Source: Bifidobacterium sp. ESL0790
GTDB lineage: Bacteria > Actinomycetota > Actinomycetes > Actinomycetales > Bifidobacteriaceae
Direction: 5' to 3'
DNA length: 64,000 bases
Assembly (NCBI RefSeq): GCF_029395435.1
Contig: NZ_CP113915.1
Span: forward strand, 1,302,001 to 1,366,000
A program made the translations under genes and the position numbers. This document shows positions 8,510 to 16,386 of the stretch, in pieces; position 1 is the stretch's first letter, and every line of letters begins with the position of its first letter. The notes under the pieces were generated by a model, which worked only from the letters and a program-made list of their open reading frames with translations, was not told where the DNA came from and ran no database searches.

Positions 8510-8548
8510 AAAAAACGGCAAGGCACATGAAGAAGAATGTGCCTTGCC
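8510..8548 (-). terminator. Intrinsic terminator of the arcBCD operon
   Basis: A perfect 12-bp stem (GGCAAGGCACAT at 8517-8528, complement at 8537-8548) with an 8-nt loop is followed on the minus strand by six T. It lies 84 bp past the arcD stop. Confidence 0.92.
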
Positions 8549-8631
8549 CAATGAACGCAATAATCAAAGGAGCGTCCAATCACCGGCCGAGCATGACTCC
8601 CGGCCGGCGACCGAACAATATGGAGCGGCTA

Positions 8632-10050
8632 TCAGCCGATCGCGACGACGCCGGTGCAGATGAGCACGATGGCGACGATGGCGATCAGCACGAAGGCCGC
8701 GATGACCAGCTTCTCGTTGCGGGTGAGCGGACGATCGTTTTCCTTGCCGGAGAGGTAGTAGAAGATGAAGCCGGGCACCACGAGGATGGAGACCATGAGC
8801 ATCTGGCGCCAGCCGGAGAGCACCATGGCCAGCAGCTGGAAGCCCGCGGCGATGAGGCCAATGACGAACTGGCCCCATTCCTTGCGCTTGTAGCTGTACT
8901 GCACCTGATAGGAGCCGACCAGGAACCACGAGATCAGAATCGCGGCGGTCGAGAGGCTATAGGCGAACTTGTAGGCGTACTCCGTGAAGAGCAGGGAGAA
9001 GAGGAAGACGGTCTGCAGCACGCCGGTGATGATCAGCGAGGTGGTGGGAGCGCCCTTCTTGTTGAGTTTGCCCCAGTACTGCGGCAGGGTCTTGTCGCGG
9101 GCCATGAGCATCGTGGTCTCGGCTGGCAGCATCGTCCAGGAGAGCCAGGAGCCCAAGGTGGAGATGATCAGACCGACGTTGATGAGGATGGATCCCCAGG
9201 GGCCGACGACGGCCTTGAGAATCTCGCCCATGGCAGGCTGGCCCATCGAGGCGAGCTTGGCCTGGCTGAAGACGCCGAACGGCAGCAGGGAGATGAGCAC
9301 GTAGATGGCGAGCAGGGCGACCAAAGCGATGGTCGTGGCCTTGCGGGCGTCGGACTTCTTCTTGGCGCGGTTGCCGAGCACGGAGGCGCCCTCGATGCCG
9401 ACGAAGACCCAGAGCATCACGATGACGGAGCCCTTCATCTGGTTGAAGATGGAGACGTGCTGGTTGCCCGGGAAGTTGCTGGCCACATTGCCCCAGAAGT
9501 CGGCGGTGAAGACGCCGGCCTTGAAGCTGATGACCATGAAGACCGCGAAGATGAAGATCGGGATGAGCTTGCAGACGGTGACGATGGTGTTGATGAACGT
9601 CGCGCTCTCAACGCCGTTGTTGACCAGCATGGTCAGCAGCCACACGAAGACGATCGCCACGAGGATCGAGGCGATGTTCTGGCCGCCCTTGAACATGGGG
9701 AAGAACGTGCCGAACGAGCTCATGAGCATGGTGGCGAAGGCGATGTTGCCCAGCCAGGCGGAGAGCCAGTAAAGCCAGCCGGAGACGAACTCGCCCATGG
9801 GGCCGAACTGCTCGCCAGGATAGCTGAAGATGCCCGCGTCGAGCTCGGGACGCTTGGCGCCCAAGTTGTTGAGGGACATGACCAGGGCGAAGATGCCGAT
9901 GCCGACGAAGAGCCATGCGAGAAGCATGGGGCCAGGTGCGGAGGCGCCGGCCAGATCGCTCATGATGCCGAAGGCGCCGGTTCCAATCGAGGAACTGACG
10001 ATCAGCGCGACGAGTTCGCCTTTGCCGATACCTTTCTTTTCAGTTGCCAT
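8632..10050 (-). CDS. arcD: Arginine/ornithine antiporter
   Basis: The 472-residue protein begins MATEKKGIGKGELVALIVSSSIGTGAFGIMSDLAGA, with the glycine-rich first helix of the APC basic-amino-acid/antiporter family. About 12 membrane segments follow. NNLGAKRPELDAGIFSYPGEQFGPMGEFVSG and VFVGIEGASVLGNRAKKKSD are characteristic of ArcD-type exchangers. It would import arginine in exchange for ornithine, feeding the deiminase pathway. It follows arcC after 153 bp that contain a hairpin, so its expression may be reduced relative to arcBC. It is paralogous to the permease at 1.6-3.1 kb. Confidence 0.9.
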   Translation of the reverse strand: MATEKKGIGKGELVALIVSSSIGTGAFGIMSDLAGASAPGPMLLAWLFVGIGIFALVMSLNNLGAKRPELDAGIFSYPGEQFGPMGEFVSGWLYWLSAWLGNIAFATMLMSSFGTFFPMFKGGQNIASILVAIVFVWLLTMLVNNGVESATFINTIVTVCKLIPIFIFAVFMVISFKAGVFTADFWGNVASNFPGNQHVSIFNQMKGSVIVMLWVFVGIEGASVLGNRAKKKSDARKATTIALVALLAIYVLISLLPFGVFSQAKLASMGQPAMGEILKAVVGPWGSILINVGLIISTLGSWLSWTMLPAETTMLMARDKTLPQYWGKLNKKGAPTTSLIITGVLQTVFLFSLLFTEYAYKFAYSLSTAAILISWFLVGSYQVQYSYKRKEWGQFVIGLIAAGFQLLAMVLSGWRQMLMVSILVVPGFIFYYLSGKENDRPLTRNEKLVIAAFVLIAIVAIVLICTGVVAIG

Positions 10051-10138
10051 TGTTTTTCCTTCATTTCTCTTTTTTACGCGGCCATACTTGATATTTCAGC
10101 CGCAAAAATTCGAATATGCCCCACAAATGGGCAAAGAA

Positions 10139-10184
10139 AAAGGGAGCACAAACACAACATAAACAGTTATGCCGCGCTCCCTTT
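10139..10184 (-). terminator. Hairpin between arcC and arcD
   Basis: AAAGGGAGC (10139-10147) and GCTCCCTTT (10176-10184) pair around a 28-nt loop, and on the minus strand the 3' arm ends in five T. It lies only about 20 bp after the arcC stop and is probably a partial terminator that lowers arcD transcription. Confidence 0.7.
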
Positions 10185-10203
10185 CGTCACTTATCCAGTG
10201 GAA

Positions 10204-11145
10204 TTACTTGGTAATCACCGTGCCGGATTCGCCGGCGATGAGGCTGGAGACATTCTCCAGCGAGGTGATGATGGACTTGCCACCGGTGCGCTCGACGAAC
10301 GAGCAGGCGGCCTGAACCTTGGGAAGCATGCTTCCCGCGGCGAACTGGCCATCCTTGATGTAGCCGTTCATCTCATCAACCGTGGTGCCCTCGAGCTTCT
10401 TCTGGTCGGGCTTGCCGAAGTTGATGCAGGCGTTGTCGACCGCCGTGAGAATGATCAGCTCATCGGCCTTCACATTCTCGGCGAGCTTGGCGGCGCTGAA
10501 GTCCTTGTCGATGACGGCTTCAACACCATTGAGCTGGCCCTTGGCGTTCTGGACGACGGGGATGCCGCCGCCACCGGAGGCGATCGGGACCATACCGTTG
10601 TTGAGCAGCAGCGAGGCCACCGGGGCCTCCTTGATCTCGATCGGGCGCGGCGAAGGCACGACCCGGCGATATCCACGGCCCGCGTCCTCGACGAACGTGT
10701 AGTCGGGATGATTCGCCTTCTCATCGGCCGCCTGCTCCTTGGAGTAGAACGGGCCGATCGGCTTGCTGGGCGCTTCGAAGGCGGGATCGTCGCCGGAGAC
10801 GATCGTCTGGGTGACGATCGTGACGGCCTTCTTGTCGATGCCGTCCTCGGCGAACACGTCGTCGAGGCTCTTCTGCAGCCAGTAGCCGATGCTGCCCTGG
10901 GTCATCGCGCCAGCGGTGTCCAGAGGCATCGGTGGATTGCCCTCGGCCTGGCCGTTGGTCATCTGCAGCAGCAGATTGCCGACCTGCGGGCCGTTGCCGT
11001 GGGTGATCACCAGCTGATCGCCAGCCTTGATGAACTGCGCCAGGACCTCAGCGGTCTTGCGAATCGAGGCCATCTGCGAGGCGGCGGAGCCGTCCTTGGT
11101 CACGATCGCGTTGCCGCCTAGTGCTACGACAATTCTTTTCGACAT
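10204..11145 (-). CDS. arcC: Carbamate kinase
   Basis: The 313-residue protein begins MSKRIVVALGGNAIV, the start typical of carbamate kinases. LVITHGNGPQVGNLLLQ near residue 50 and VASGGGGIPVV near residue 195 are the glycine-rich substrate and nucleotide loops. LAENVKADELIILTAVDNACINFGKP follows. The enzyme transfers phosphate from carbamoyl phosphate to ADP, the ATP-yielding last step of the arginine deiminase pathway. It starts 25 bp after arcB, in the same operon. Length is normal for the family. Confidence 0.96.
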   Translation of the reverse strand: MSKRIVVALGGNAIVTKDGSAASQMASIRKTAEVLAQFIKAGDQLVITHGNGPQVGNLLLQMTNGQAEGNPPMPLDTAGAMTQGSIGYWLQKSLDDVFAEDGIDKKAVTIVTQTIVSGDDPAFEAPSKPIGPFYSKEQAADEKANHPDYTFVEDAGRGYRRVVPSPRPIEIKEAPVASLLLNNGMVPIASGGGGIPVVQNAKGQLNGVEAVIDKDFSAAKLAENVKADELIILTAVDNACINFGKPDQKKLEGTTVDEMNGYIKDGQFAAGSMLPKVQAACSFVERTGGKSIITSLENVSSLIAGESGTVITK

Positions 11146-11170
11146 TATTCTCTTAACTCCTCACTCAGGC

Positions 11171-12220
11171 TCAGTGCAGCGCGACCGAGGGGATGAAGAG
11201 GTTGCCGAGGGTGGCGGCCATGATGGCCTTGATGCCGTGCTTACGGTTCTCGCCCTCTTCGAAGGCGCGGCAGTAATCGCTGCGGAACACCTCGTCGGTG
11301 ACTTCCATCTCCTTGATGCCGTACTTCTCGTAGACATCCTCGCCATAGGTGGTGTTGGTGTCGTGGAAGGCGGGCAGGCAGTGCAGGAAGATGAGCTGAT
11401 CGTCCGGGGTGCCGGTCTTCTTCATCAGCTCCATGTTGACCTGATAGGGCTTGAGCAGGTTGACGCGCTCTTCCCAGTTCTTCTCGCCCATGGAGACCCA
11501 CACGTCGGTGTAGATGACGTTGGAGCCCTTGACACCCTTGTCGATGTCATCGGTGATGAGGATCTCGGAGCCGCTGACCTCGGCGTTCTTCTTGGCGATG
11601 GCCACGTGCTTCTCCGAGGGGTTGAGCTCCTTCGGGGTGACGATGTGGACGTTCATGCCCACCATGGAGCAGGCCACGAGCAGGGAGTTCGCCACGTTGT
11701 TGCGGCCGTCACCCATGTAGGTGAGGGTCAGGCCCTTGAGATGGCCGAAGTTCTCCTTGACGGTCATCAGATCCGGGATGGTCTGGGTGGGATGCCACTC
11801 ATCGGTGAGGCCGTTCCAGACCGGGACGCCCGAGAACTTCGCGAGGCCCTCGACCGTGGACTGCTTGAAGCCACGGAACTCGATGCCATCGAACATGGAG
11901 CCGAGGATGCGCGCGGTGTCCTCCACGCTCTCCTTGTTGCCGAGGTGGATGTCGTTGACACCCATGTAGTCGGGGTGGGCGCCCAGCTCGACCGCGCTGG
12001 TCACGAACGAGGAACGGGTCCTGGTGGAGCCCTTCTCGAAGAGGAGCGCGATGTTCTTGCCCTCAAGGTAACGATGAGGGATGTTGTGCTTGCGCAGATA
12101 CTTGAGATGCAGGCCGAAATCGATGAGATACTCCATTTCGGCGGGGGTCATCGATGTCTCAGCGAGAATGCTACGTCCTTGGAAAACGTTCTCTTCCTTA
12201 CCAAGAAACTCTTGTACCAT
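11171..12220 (-). CDS. arcB: Ornithine carbamoyltransferase (catabolic type by context)
   Basis: The 349-residue protein holds the carbamoyl-phosphate site [11 protein letters not shown] near residue 65, [12 protein letters not shown] near residue 145 and the ornithine-side [13 protein letters not shown] near residue 275. These are the diagnostic motifs of ornithine transcarbamoylases. At about 350 residues it is longer than most biosynthetic ArgF proteins and fits the ArcB group. It splits citrulline with phosphate into ornithine and carbamoyl phosphate. It has its own TATAAT promoter just after the arcA terminator and is followed by arcC. Since no argF lies next to argR here, this could also be the cell's only OTC; that needs the whole genome. 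Confidence 0.94.
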   Translation of the reverse strand: MVQEFLGKEENVFQGRSILAETSMTPAEMEYLIDFGLHLKYLRKHNIPHRYLEGKNIALLFEKGSTRTRSSFVTSAVELGAHPDYMGVNDIHLGNKESVEDTARILGSMFDGIEFRGFKQSTVEGLAKFSGVPVWNGLTDEWHPTQTIPDLMTVKENFGHLKGLTLTYMGDGRNNVANSLLVACSMVGMNVHIVTPKELNPSEKHVAIAKKNAEVSGSEILITDDIDKGVKGSNVIYTDVWVSMGEKNWEERVNLLKPYQVNMELMKKTGTPDDQLIFLHCLPAFHDTNTTYGEDVYEKYGIKEMEVTDEVFRSDYCRAFEEGENRKHGIKAIMAATLGNLFIPSVALH

Positions 12221-12297
12221 AAATTACTACCTTTGTTAGATAACTACTGCAAATTGCGCTCTTGACACCGTCGTTTTTGACAGCATAAAGCACAATC

Positions 12298-12327
12298 ATT
12301 ATACAACATTTAGCTGAATAATGTCTA
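12298..12327 (-). promoter_or_regulatory. arcB promoter
   Basis: On the minus strand TAGACA (12322-12327) and TATAAT (12298-12303) are 18 nt apart. TTGTATAAT overlapping the -10 resembles half of the TTGTATACAA box. The promoter starts directly after the T-run of the arcA terminator, leaving a long leader of about 75 nt before arcB. Confidence 0.6.
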
Positions 12328-12421
12328 AAAACTCACATAGCCGGGAGTGCCGGACTGTTCATCATCGGGTCCGGCGACTCCCCATAAGGGCCAGGGAAAA
12401 TGGTTCTCACGGCTATGCGAG
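12327..12421 (-). terminator. Branched (three-way) terminator of arcA
   Basis: A closing stem of 12 bp (12332-12343 with 12410-12421) encloses a strong inner hairpin (12343-12355 with 12369-12382) and a weaker third stem (about 12387-12406). On the minus strand the closing stem pairs throughout, using one G-U pair, and runs straight into five T. This is an intrinsic terminator with an unusual three-way junction. A regulatory RNA fused to a terminator is an alternative reading. Confidence 0.75.
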
Positions 12422-12450
12422 TATTCCCCTGACCTTCGGCTCGCTAGGAC

Positions 12451-13710
12451 TTAGAGGTCTTCGCGGACGATCGGCATGGACATGCAGCGCGGGCCGCCGC
12501 GACCACGGGAGAGCTCGCTGGAAATGACCTCGTGGACCTTGATGCCATGCTTGCGCAGCGCCTCGTTGGAGACGTAGTTGCGGTCATAGGTGACGACCTC
12601 GCCAGGCGCGATCGCCAGGGTGTTGGAACCGTCGTTCCACTGCTCGCGAGGAGCGATGACCGGATCGGCGTTGCCGGTCGGGATCAGGTCGAGCTCGGTC
12701 TGGTTGAGGACCTGCTTGAGGACCTCCACCAGGTCGGTGCGGTGCTCGCTGGTGATCTCGCCATCCTTGCCGGGGTGCAGGATCCACATGTCGATCTTGC
12801 CGCCGTCGAGGATCTCCGGGTGCACGGTGAACTGGTTGTAGTTGATCATCGTGAAGACGGTGTCGAGATGCATCATCGCGTGGTTGTGAGGAATCTTCAG
12901 GCCGATGACGGTGTCGAAGTTGGATTCCTTGAACAGGTTGCGGGCGATGTCCTCCAGTGCGTCCGCGGAGGTGCGCTGGGAGATGCCGATGGCCATCACG
13001 TGGTCGCTCAGCACGAGCTCGTCGCCACCCTCGATGCGGGTGCTGTGGTTGCGGTCGCGCCACACGTGCAGGCCCTTGTTGGCGAAGCGCGGGTTGTGCT
13101 TGATGATGTACTCCATGAACATCGACTCGCGCTGGCGGGCCGGGAAGGTCATGTGGTTGATCGACAGGCCGTTGCCGATGGACGCCGCGGGGTCGCGGGT
13201 GAAGTACAGGTTCGGCATCGGGTCCATGAGGAAGGGATAGTCCGCATCCTCGGAAAGCAGACGCAGGTCGGCGAAGTTCAGATCGAGATCGGTCTTGCGA
13301 ACGCCCTGCATCACAGTGGTGACCATCGTGGCGGGATCCATGCTGCCGAGGTACTCCTTGAGCGCCTCATAGGTCATACCCCGATCGAAGCCGGACTCCT
13401 TGACCATGCGGTCGATGAACTCGGTGCGGACGGACTCGTCACGCAGCGCATCGGCGGCCAGGTCGTCGAGGTAGAGAACCTCGGTGCCCGTGTCGCGAAG
13501 GGTCTGGGCGAAGAAGTCATGCTCCTTCTGCGCGATCGGCAGATACGGAATATCGTCGAAAAGCAGACGCGGCATCGTGTCGGGCGTCAGATTCTCGACT
13601 TCGCGCCCCGGGCGCTTGAGAATGACGGCCTTCAGCTTGCCAATCTCGGAATTGTCGTGAATCGGGGTTTCGTATCCATAATCGGGGACAGAATCCTGTC
13701 TACCAGTCAT
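12451..13710 (-). CDS. arcA: Arginine deiminase
   Basis: The 419-residue protein has the normal length of bacterial arginine deiminases. Visible marks are [16 protein letters not shown] near residue 168 (substrate-binding acidic and Arg residues), [11 protein letters not shown] near residue 228, [15 protein letters not shown] near residue 276 (catalytic His) and [17 protein letters not shown] at the C-terminus with the nucleophilic Cys. It hydrolyses arginine to citrulline and ammonia. The start has an excellent AGGAGG ribosome site and a near-consensus promoter. It is followed by its own terminator, so it is expressed separately from arcBCD. Confidence 0.97.
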   Translation of the reverse strand: MTGRQDSVPDYGYETPIHDNSEIGKLKAVILKRPGREVENLTPDTMPRLLFDDIPYLPIAQKEHDFFAQTLRDTGTEVLYLDDLAADALRDESVRTEFIDRMVKESGFDRGMTYEALKEYLGSMDPATMVTTVMQGVRKTDLDLNFADLRLLSEDADYPFLMDPMPNLYFTRDPAASIGNGLSINHMTFPARQRESMFMEYIIKHNPRFANKGLHVWRDRNHSTRIEGGDELVLSDHVMAIGISQRTSADALEDIARNLFKESNFDTVIGLKIPHNHAMMHLDTVFTMINYNQFTVHPEILDGGKIDMWILHPGKDGEITSEHRTDLVEVLKQVLNQTELDLIPTGNADPVIAPREQWNDGSNTLAIAPGEVVTYDRNYVSNEALRKHGIKVHEVISSELSRGRGGPRCMSMPIVREDL

Positions 13711-13758
13711 AAAATCAATCCTCCTTAACTGATTTCATTTATTGCTTGGACCATTCGA

Positions 13759-13787
13759 AATATACCGACTTGACCCACCCTCGTCAA
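13759..13787 (-). promoter_or_regulatory. arcA promoter
   Basis: On the minus strand TTGACG (13782-13787) and TATATT (13759-13764) are separated by exactly 17 nt, 48 bp before the arcA ATG. This is the clearest promoter in the locus. Confidence 0.75.
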
Positions 13788-13966
13788 CCATTGACGTGAA
13801 ATGCCTGAAACTCCGCCGTTTTGCGGCTTGTCGCGACGTAAAACAGGTCAAAAACAGCACAAATCATCAAATCCGGCAACAGCCGGTACTCAAGTTTCCT
13901 AGCGTCAAATCAGGCTCTGAATACCCCCGAAAACGCGAAATCGACGATTTTGAAAAGTCGCTATGT

Positions 13967-13998
13967 TTTACAAATTTAGACCCTGATTGTATACAATC
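13967..13998 (+). promoter_or_regulatory. GNAT-gene promoter with perfect 14-bp operator palindrome
   Basis: GATTGTATACAATC at 13985-13998 is a perfect 14-bp palindrome of the type bound by FadR/VanR-like GntR regulators. A TTTACA (13967-13972) and TATACA (13990-13995) pair at 17 nt would place the -10 inside the palindrome. It sits in the divergent region between arcA and the GNAT gene. Binding by the locus GntR protein is inferred. Confidence 0.65.
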
Positions 13999-14082
13999 TA
14001 CGCCCAAAAATACCGGTGTTACACAACCGTTACACGAAGGAAAACTATAATCGAAGGGCTTATCACGAAAGGAGAGTTAGAC

Positions 14083-14529
14083 ATGGCAGATACAACATTG
14101 GATGTGCGCTCGACGGCGGAGCTGGGGCCCAAGGAAGTGGTCGACATCATGCGTGAGCGCGTGAAGGTCTTTGTCGTGGAACAGACCTGCTACTACCAGG
14201 AAGTCGACGAGAAGGACGACGAGGCGATCCACGTCATGCTGCGTCTGGACGGCGAACTCGTTGGCTACACTCGCATCGTGCCCCATGACGACGGAGAGCA
14301 CATCAGCTTCGGACGCGTGCTGGTGCCCATGCAGCACCGCCACAACGGCTATGCCAGACAGGTCGTGCAGGCGACGATCGACTGGATCCGTGCCAACCGG
14401 CCCGGCGAGTCCATCAAGATCCAGGCGCAGAGCTACCTGCAGAAGTTCTACGAGTCCTTCGGCTTCAAGCCGGTCTCGGACGTCTACCTCGAGGACAACA
14501 TTCCACATCTCGATATGGTCATGGACTAG
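14083..14529 (+). CDS. GNAT-family N-acetyltransferase (ElaA-like)
   Basis: The 148-residue protein starts MADTTLDVRSTAELG after an AAAGGAGAG ribosome site. IMRERVKVFVVEQTCYYQEVDEKDDEAIHVML fits the N-terminal part of ElaA-type GNAT proteins, and FGRVLVPMQHRHNGYARQVVQ holds the acetyl-CoA pyrophosphate loop. SYLQKFYESFGFKPVSDVYLEDNIPHLDM is the usual family ending. The substrate is unknown. Perfect ATTGTATACAAT palindromes lie both upstream and 20 bp downstream of the gene, tying it to the GntR gene of the locus. It may acetylate a basic amino acid or polyamine, but this is only context. Confidence 0.85.
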   Translation: MADTTLDVRSTAELGPKEVVDIMRERVKVFVVEQTCYYQEVDEKDDEAIHVMLRLDGELVGYTRIVPHDDGEHISFGRVLVPMQHRHNGYARQVVQATIDWIRANRPGESIKIQAQSYLQKFYESFGFKPVSDVYLEDNIPHLDMVMD

Positions 14530-14549
14530 TTTTGAGATAAAGCCCCCGT

Positions 14550-14561
14550 ATTGTATACAAT
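14550..14561. promoter_or_regulatory. Second perfect operator palindrome
   Basis: ATTGTATACAAT is identical in its 12-bp core to the palindrome at 13985-13998 and lies 20 bp after the GNAT stop. A third partial copy, ATATACAATT, is near 14663. Paired sites 565 bp apart could allow DNA looping by the regulator, which is inference. Confidence 0.55.
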
Positions 14562-14778
14562 TGAACCATCGATTTTGTCGTTTTCATCACATTTAGGGCG
14601 ATGCCCAAAAGGCAGTAGGGACAACGCCTCCCCCGTGTGACGAAAATTACTGATTTTTCAGATATACAATTCACGAACAGGTCCACAACCTACTCGGCCG
14701 GGGTATGTTCATAGCGTGTATAAAACACACATATCGGATTAATTTATAAGGTTTTCACATAACCTTCACAAATAATTA

Positions 14779-14820
14779 TAGGGTCTGATCTCGTTTTCAT
14801 CATCACGAGATCAGACCCTA
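14779..14820. terminator. Terminator between convergent GNAT and argR genes
   Basis: A perfect 16-bp stem (14779-14794 with 14805-14820) with a 10-nt loop is followed by T-rich DNA on both sides (ATTATTTG on minus, TTCGTTTG on plus). It probably works in both directions. The rest of 14562-14778 holds no gene; a short AAGGTT/AACCTT inverted repeat near 14750 is its only other feature. Confidence 0.75.
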
Positions 14821-14855
14821 TTCGTTTGTGAGGCCCGAAACCGGCTCCGGAGAGT

Positions 14856-15482
14856 CTATTTGCGCTGCCGTGGCTCCTTGGAGGCGATGTCGAGCAGCCA
14901 TTTCGAGCGGTGCACGGCCGCCTCGTCGCTGGCGCAGATCAGCAGCAGCGTGTCGTCTCCGGCCAACGTGCCCAAAACGCTCTCGATCTCCTGCTTGTCC
15001 ATCACGGTGGCCAGGTATTGCGCCGCGCCATCGACCGTGTGGACCACGACGATGTTGCCGGCGCAGGCCACGGAGACGATGAGTGTGGAGAAACCACGGG
15101 AAAGCTGGTGCTCGATCTTCTCGGCCTCCACACCGTCCTGGTCCTGCATGCGCCCGACCTTGTAGGCCATGCGGCCGTTGCGTAGACGGACCTTGACGGC
15201 GCTCAGCTCGTCCAGATCACGGCTCAGCGTGGCCTGGGTTACCTTGAACCCCTTGTCCAGGAGCATTTTGGAGAGCATGGACTGCGATTCGACGACATGA
15301 TGGGTGAGAATCTCCTCGATCGCCACAAGGCGCGCCGCCCTGGTCGGCGGCCGGTGCAGGTAATCGTGGGCGTTGGCGCCGACGGTCTTGCCGCTCGGCG
15401 ATGAACCCGTGGCACGCACGTTTCGCGCACTCCCCTTGTCCGCGTCGCCTTCACGCCCGTCATCTCGTATTTGGTCCACCAT
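14856..15482 (-). CDS. argR: Arginine repressor
   Basis: The 208-residue protein (ATG at 15482, GGGAAAGG site; an upstream TTG is weaker) has a polar N-terminal extension of about 50 residues. The ArgR winged helix follows: [43 protein letters not shown]. The C-terminal half holds [20 protein letters not shown] and [17 protein letters not shown], where the GDDT segment binds arginine and drives hexamerisation. It represses arginine synthesis genes in response to arginine and in many bacteria activates arc genes. It lies downstream of pheT where bifidobacteria keep it, but without argCJBDF. Confidence 0.95.
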   Translation of the reverse strand: MVDQIRDDGREGDADKGSARNVRATGSSPSGKTVGANAHDYLHRPPTRAARLVAIEEILTHHVVESQSMLSKMLLDKGFKVTQATLSRDLDELSAVKVRLRNGRMAYKVGRMQDQDGVEAEKIEHQLSRGFSTLIVSVACAGNIVVVHTVDGAAQYLATVMDKQEIESVLGTLAGDDTLLLICASDEAAVHRSKWLLDIASKEPRQRK

Positions 15483-15607
15483 GTTGGCCTTTCCCACACT
15501 TGTCAACCAGAGCAGTCGATATGACTCACCTCTGTCGTTCGATAAAGAATATTACACGCAGCTTGTTATCAGCCCAGAGGCCGCGACCGCTCTGCGAAGC
15601 CGGGACT

Positions 15608-16363
15608 TCAGGCGTTGGCGGAGCCGTCACCCGCGGAGCCGCCCATGGTCTGGTTGAGCATCTGCTGCGAGAGCTGATCCAGGTTGAGGCCGTGTGTGAG
15701 CAGCCATATCTCGGCCGCGATGCTCAGCACGCTCAGGATGAGGCCGGCGATGGCGAAACCGATGCCTTTCATGTGGAACCTGCGCGTGCGCCAGATCCCG
15801 ATGCCGCCGAAGATCAGCGAGACGACGGGGATTAGGAACGAGAAGACGAACGAGAGAATCGATATCGAGTCCCAGCGGCCGAGCAGCGGGTTCTGGTTCG
15901 GATCGTTGAAATCGACGCCGTTGTGCATGTCGGGAGTATGGCCGTCGGACGGGTTGCCGTTCTGCGGCTGGTTGTTGTTGCCGGTATAGGGGAAGGGCCA
16001 ACCGTTATCATTGCCGTTGCCGTTCGCGGCGCGGCTCCCCTGCCGGTGACGCGGCTGCCCGCCATTGCCGTTGCCGTTTGATTTGGACTTGTCGTCGTCC
16101 GGCCTGCCGTAGACGTACGGATCATAGTCCGGTGGGAACTGGCTGGCCAAGGCGCCGTATTCGGGGAGCTTCATCTGCCCGTATTCCGGCTGCTGGGACT
16201 GCTGGGGCTGCAACTGCTGGGATTGCGGGCGAACCGCGGAGACCTCACCATAGCCAACGCCGTCGCCGGCTCCGTTGGGGGCGGCCTGTGGGTCGGGGAC
16301 GATTGGCTGCCCCGGCTGGTTGGCGGGATTGGTTGCCGGATATTGGTCTTGCGGTTCGCTCAT
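15608..16363 (-). CDS. DUF4190-like membrane protein with Gln/Asn/Gly-rich N-terminus
   Basis: The 251-residue protein begins MSEPQDQYPATNPANQPGQP. About 165 residues of Pro/Gln/Asn/Gly-rich, probably disordered sequence follow, including repeated Gln-Pro and Asn-Gly steps. Two membrane segments come next, SISILSFVFSFLIPVVSLIFGGIGIW and GIGFAIAGLILSVLSIAAEIWLL, with a short charged turn (RTRRFHMKG) between them. This two-helix arrangement is typical of DUF4190 proteins in actinobacteria. The tail is short and outside or inside depending on topology. Function unknown. It lies between pheT and argR. Confidence 0.7.
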   Translation of the reverse strand: MSEPQDQYPATNPANQPGQPIVPDPQAAPNGAGDGVGYGEVSAVRPQSQQLQPQQSQQPEYGQMKLPEYGALASQFPPDYDPYVYGRPDDDKSKSNGNGNGGQPRHRQGSRAANGNGNDNGWPFPYTGNNNQPQNGNPSDGHTPDMHNGVDFNDPNQNPLLGRWDSISILSFVFSFLIPVVSLIFGGIGIWRTRRFHMKGIGFAIAGLILSVLSIAAEIWLLTHGLNLDQLSQQMLNQTMGGSAGDGSANA

Positions 16364-16386
16364 GGTGCTTCCTTATATCTTGCGTT

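Noticed and set aside
8527-11121. 864-residue plus-strand open frame
   Set aside because: It is the antisense shadow of arcD and arcC. Its Asp/Glu/Gly/Ala/His-rich composition is the usual artefact of high-GC genes read on the wrong strand.
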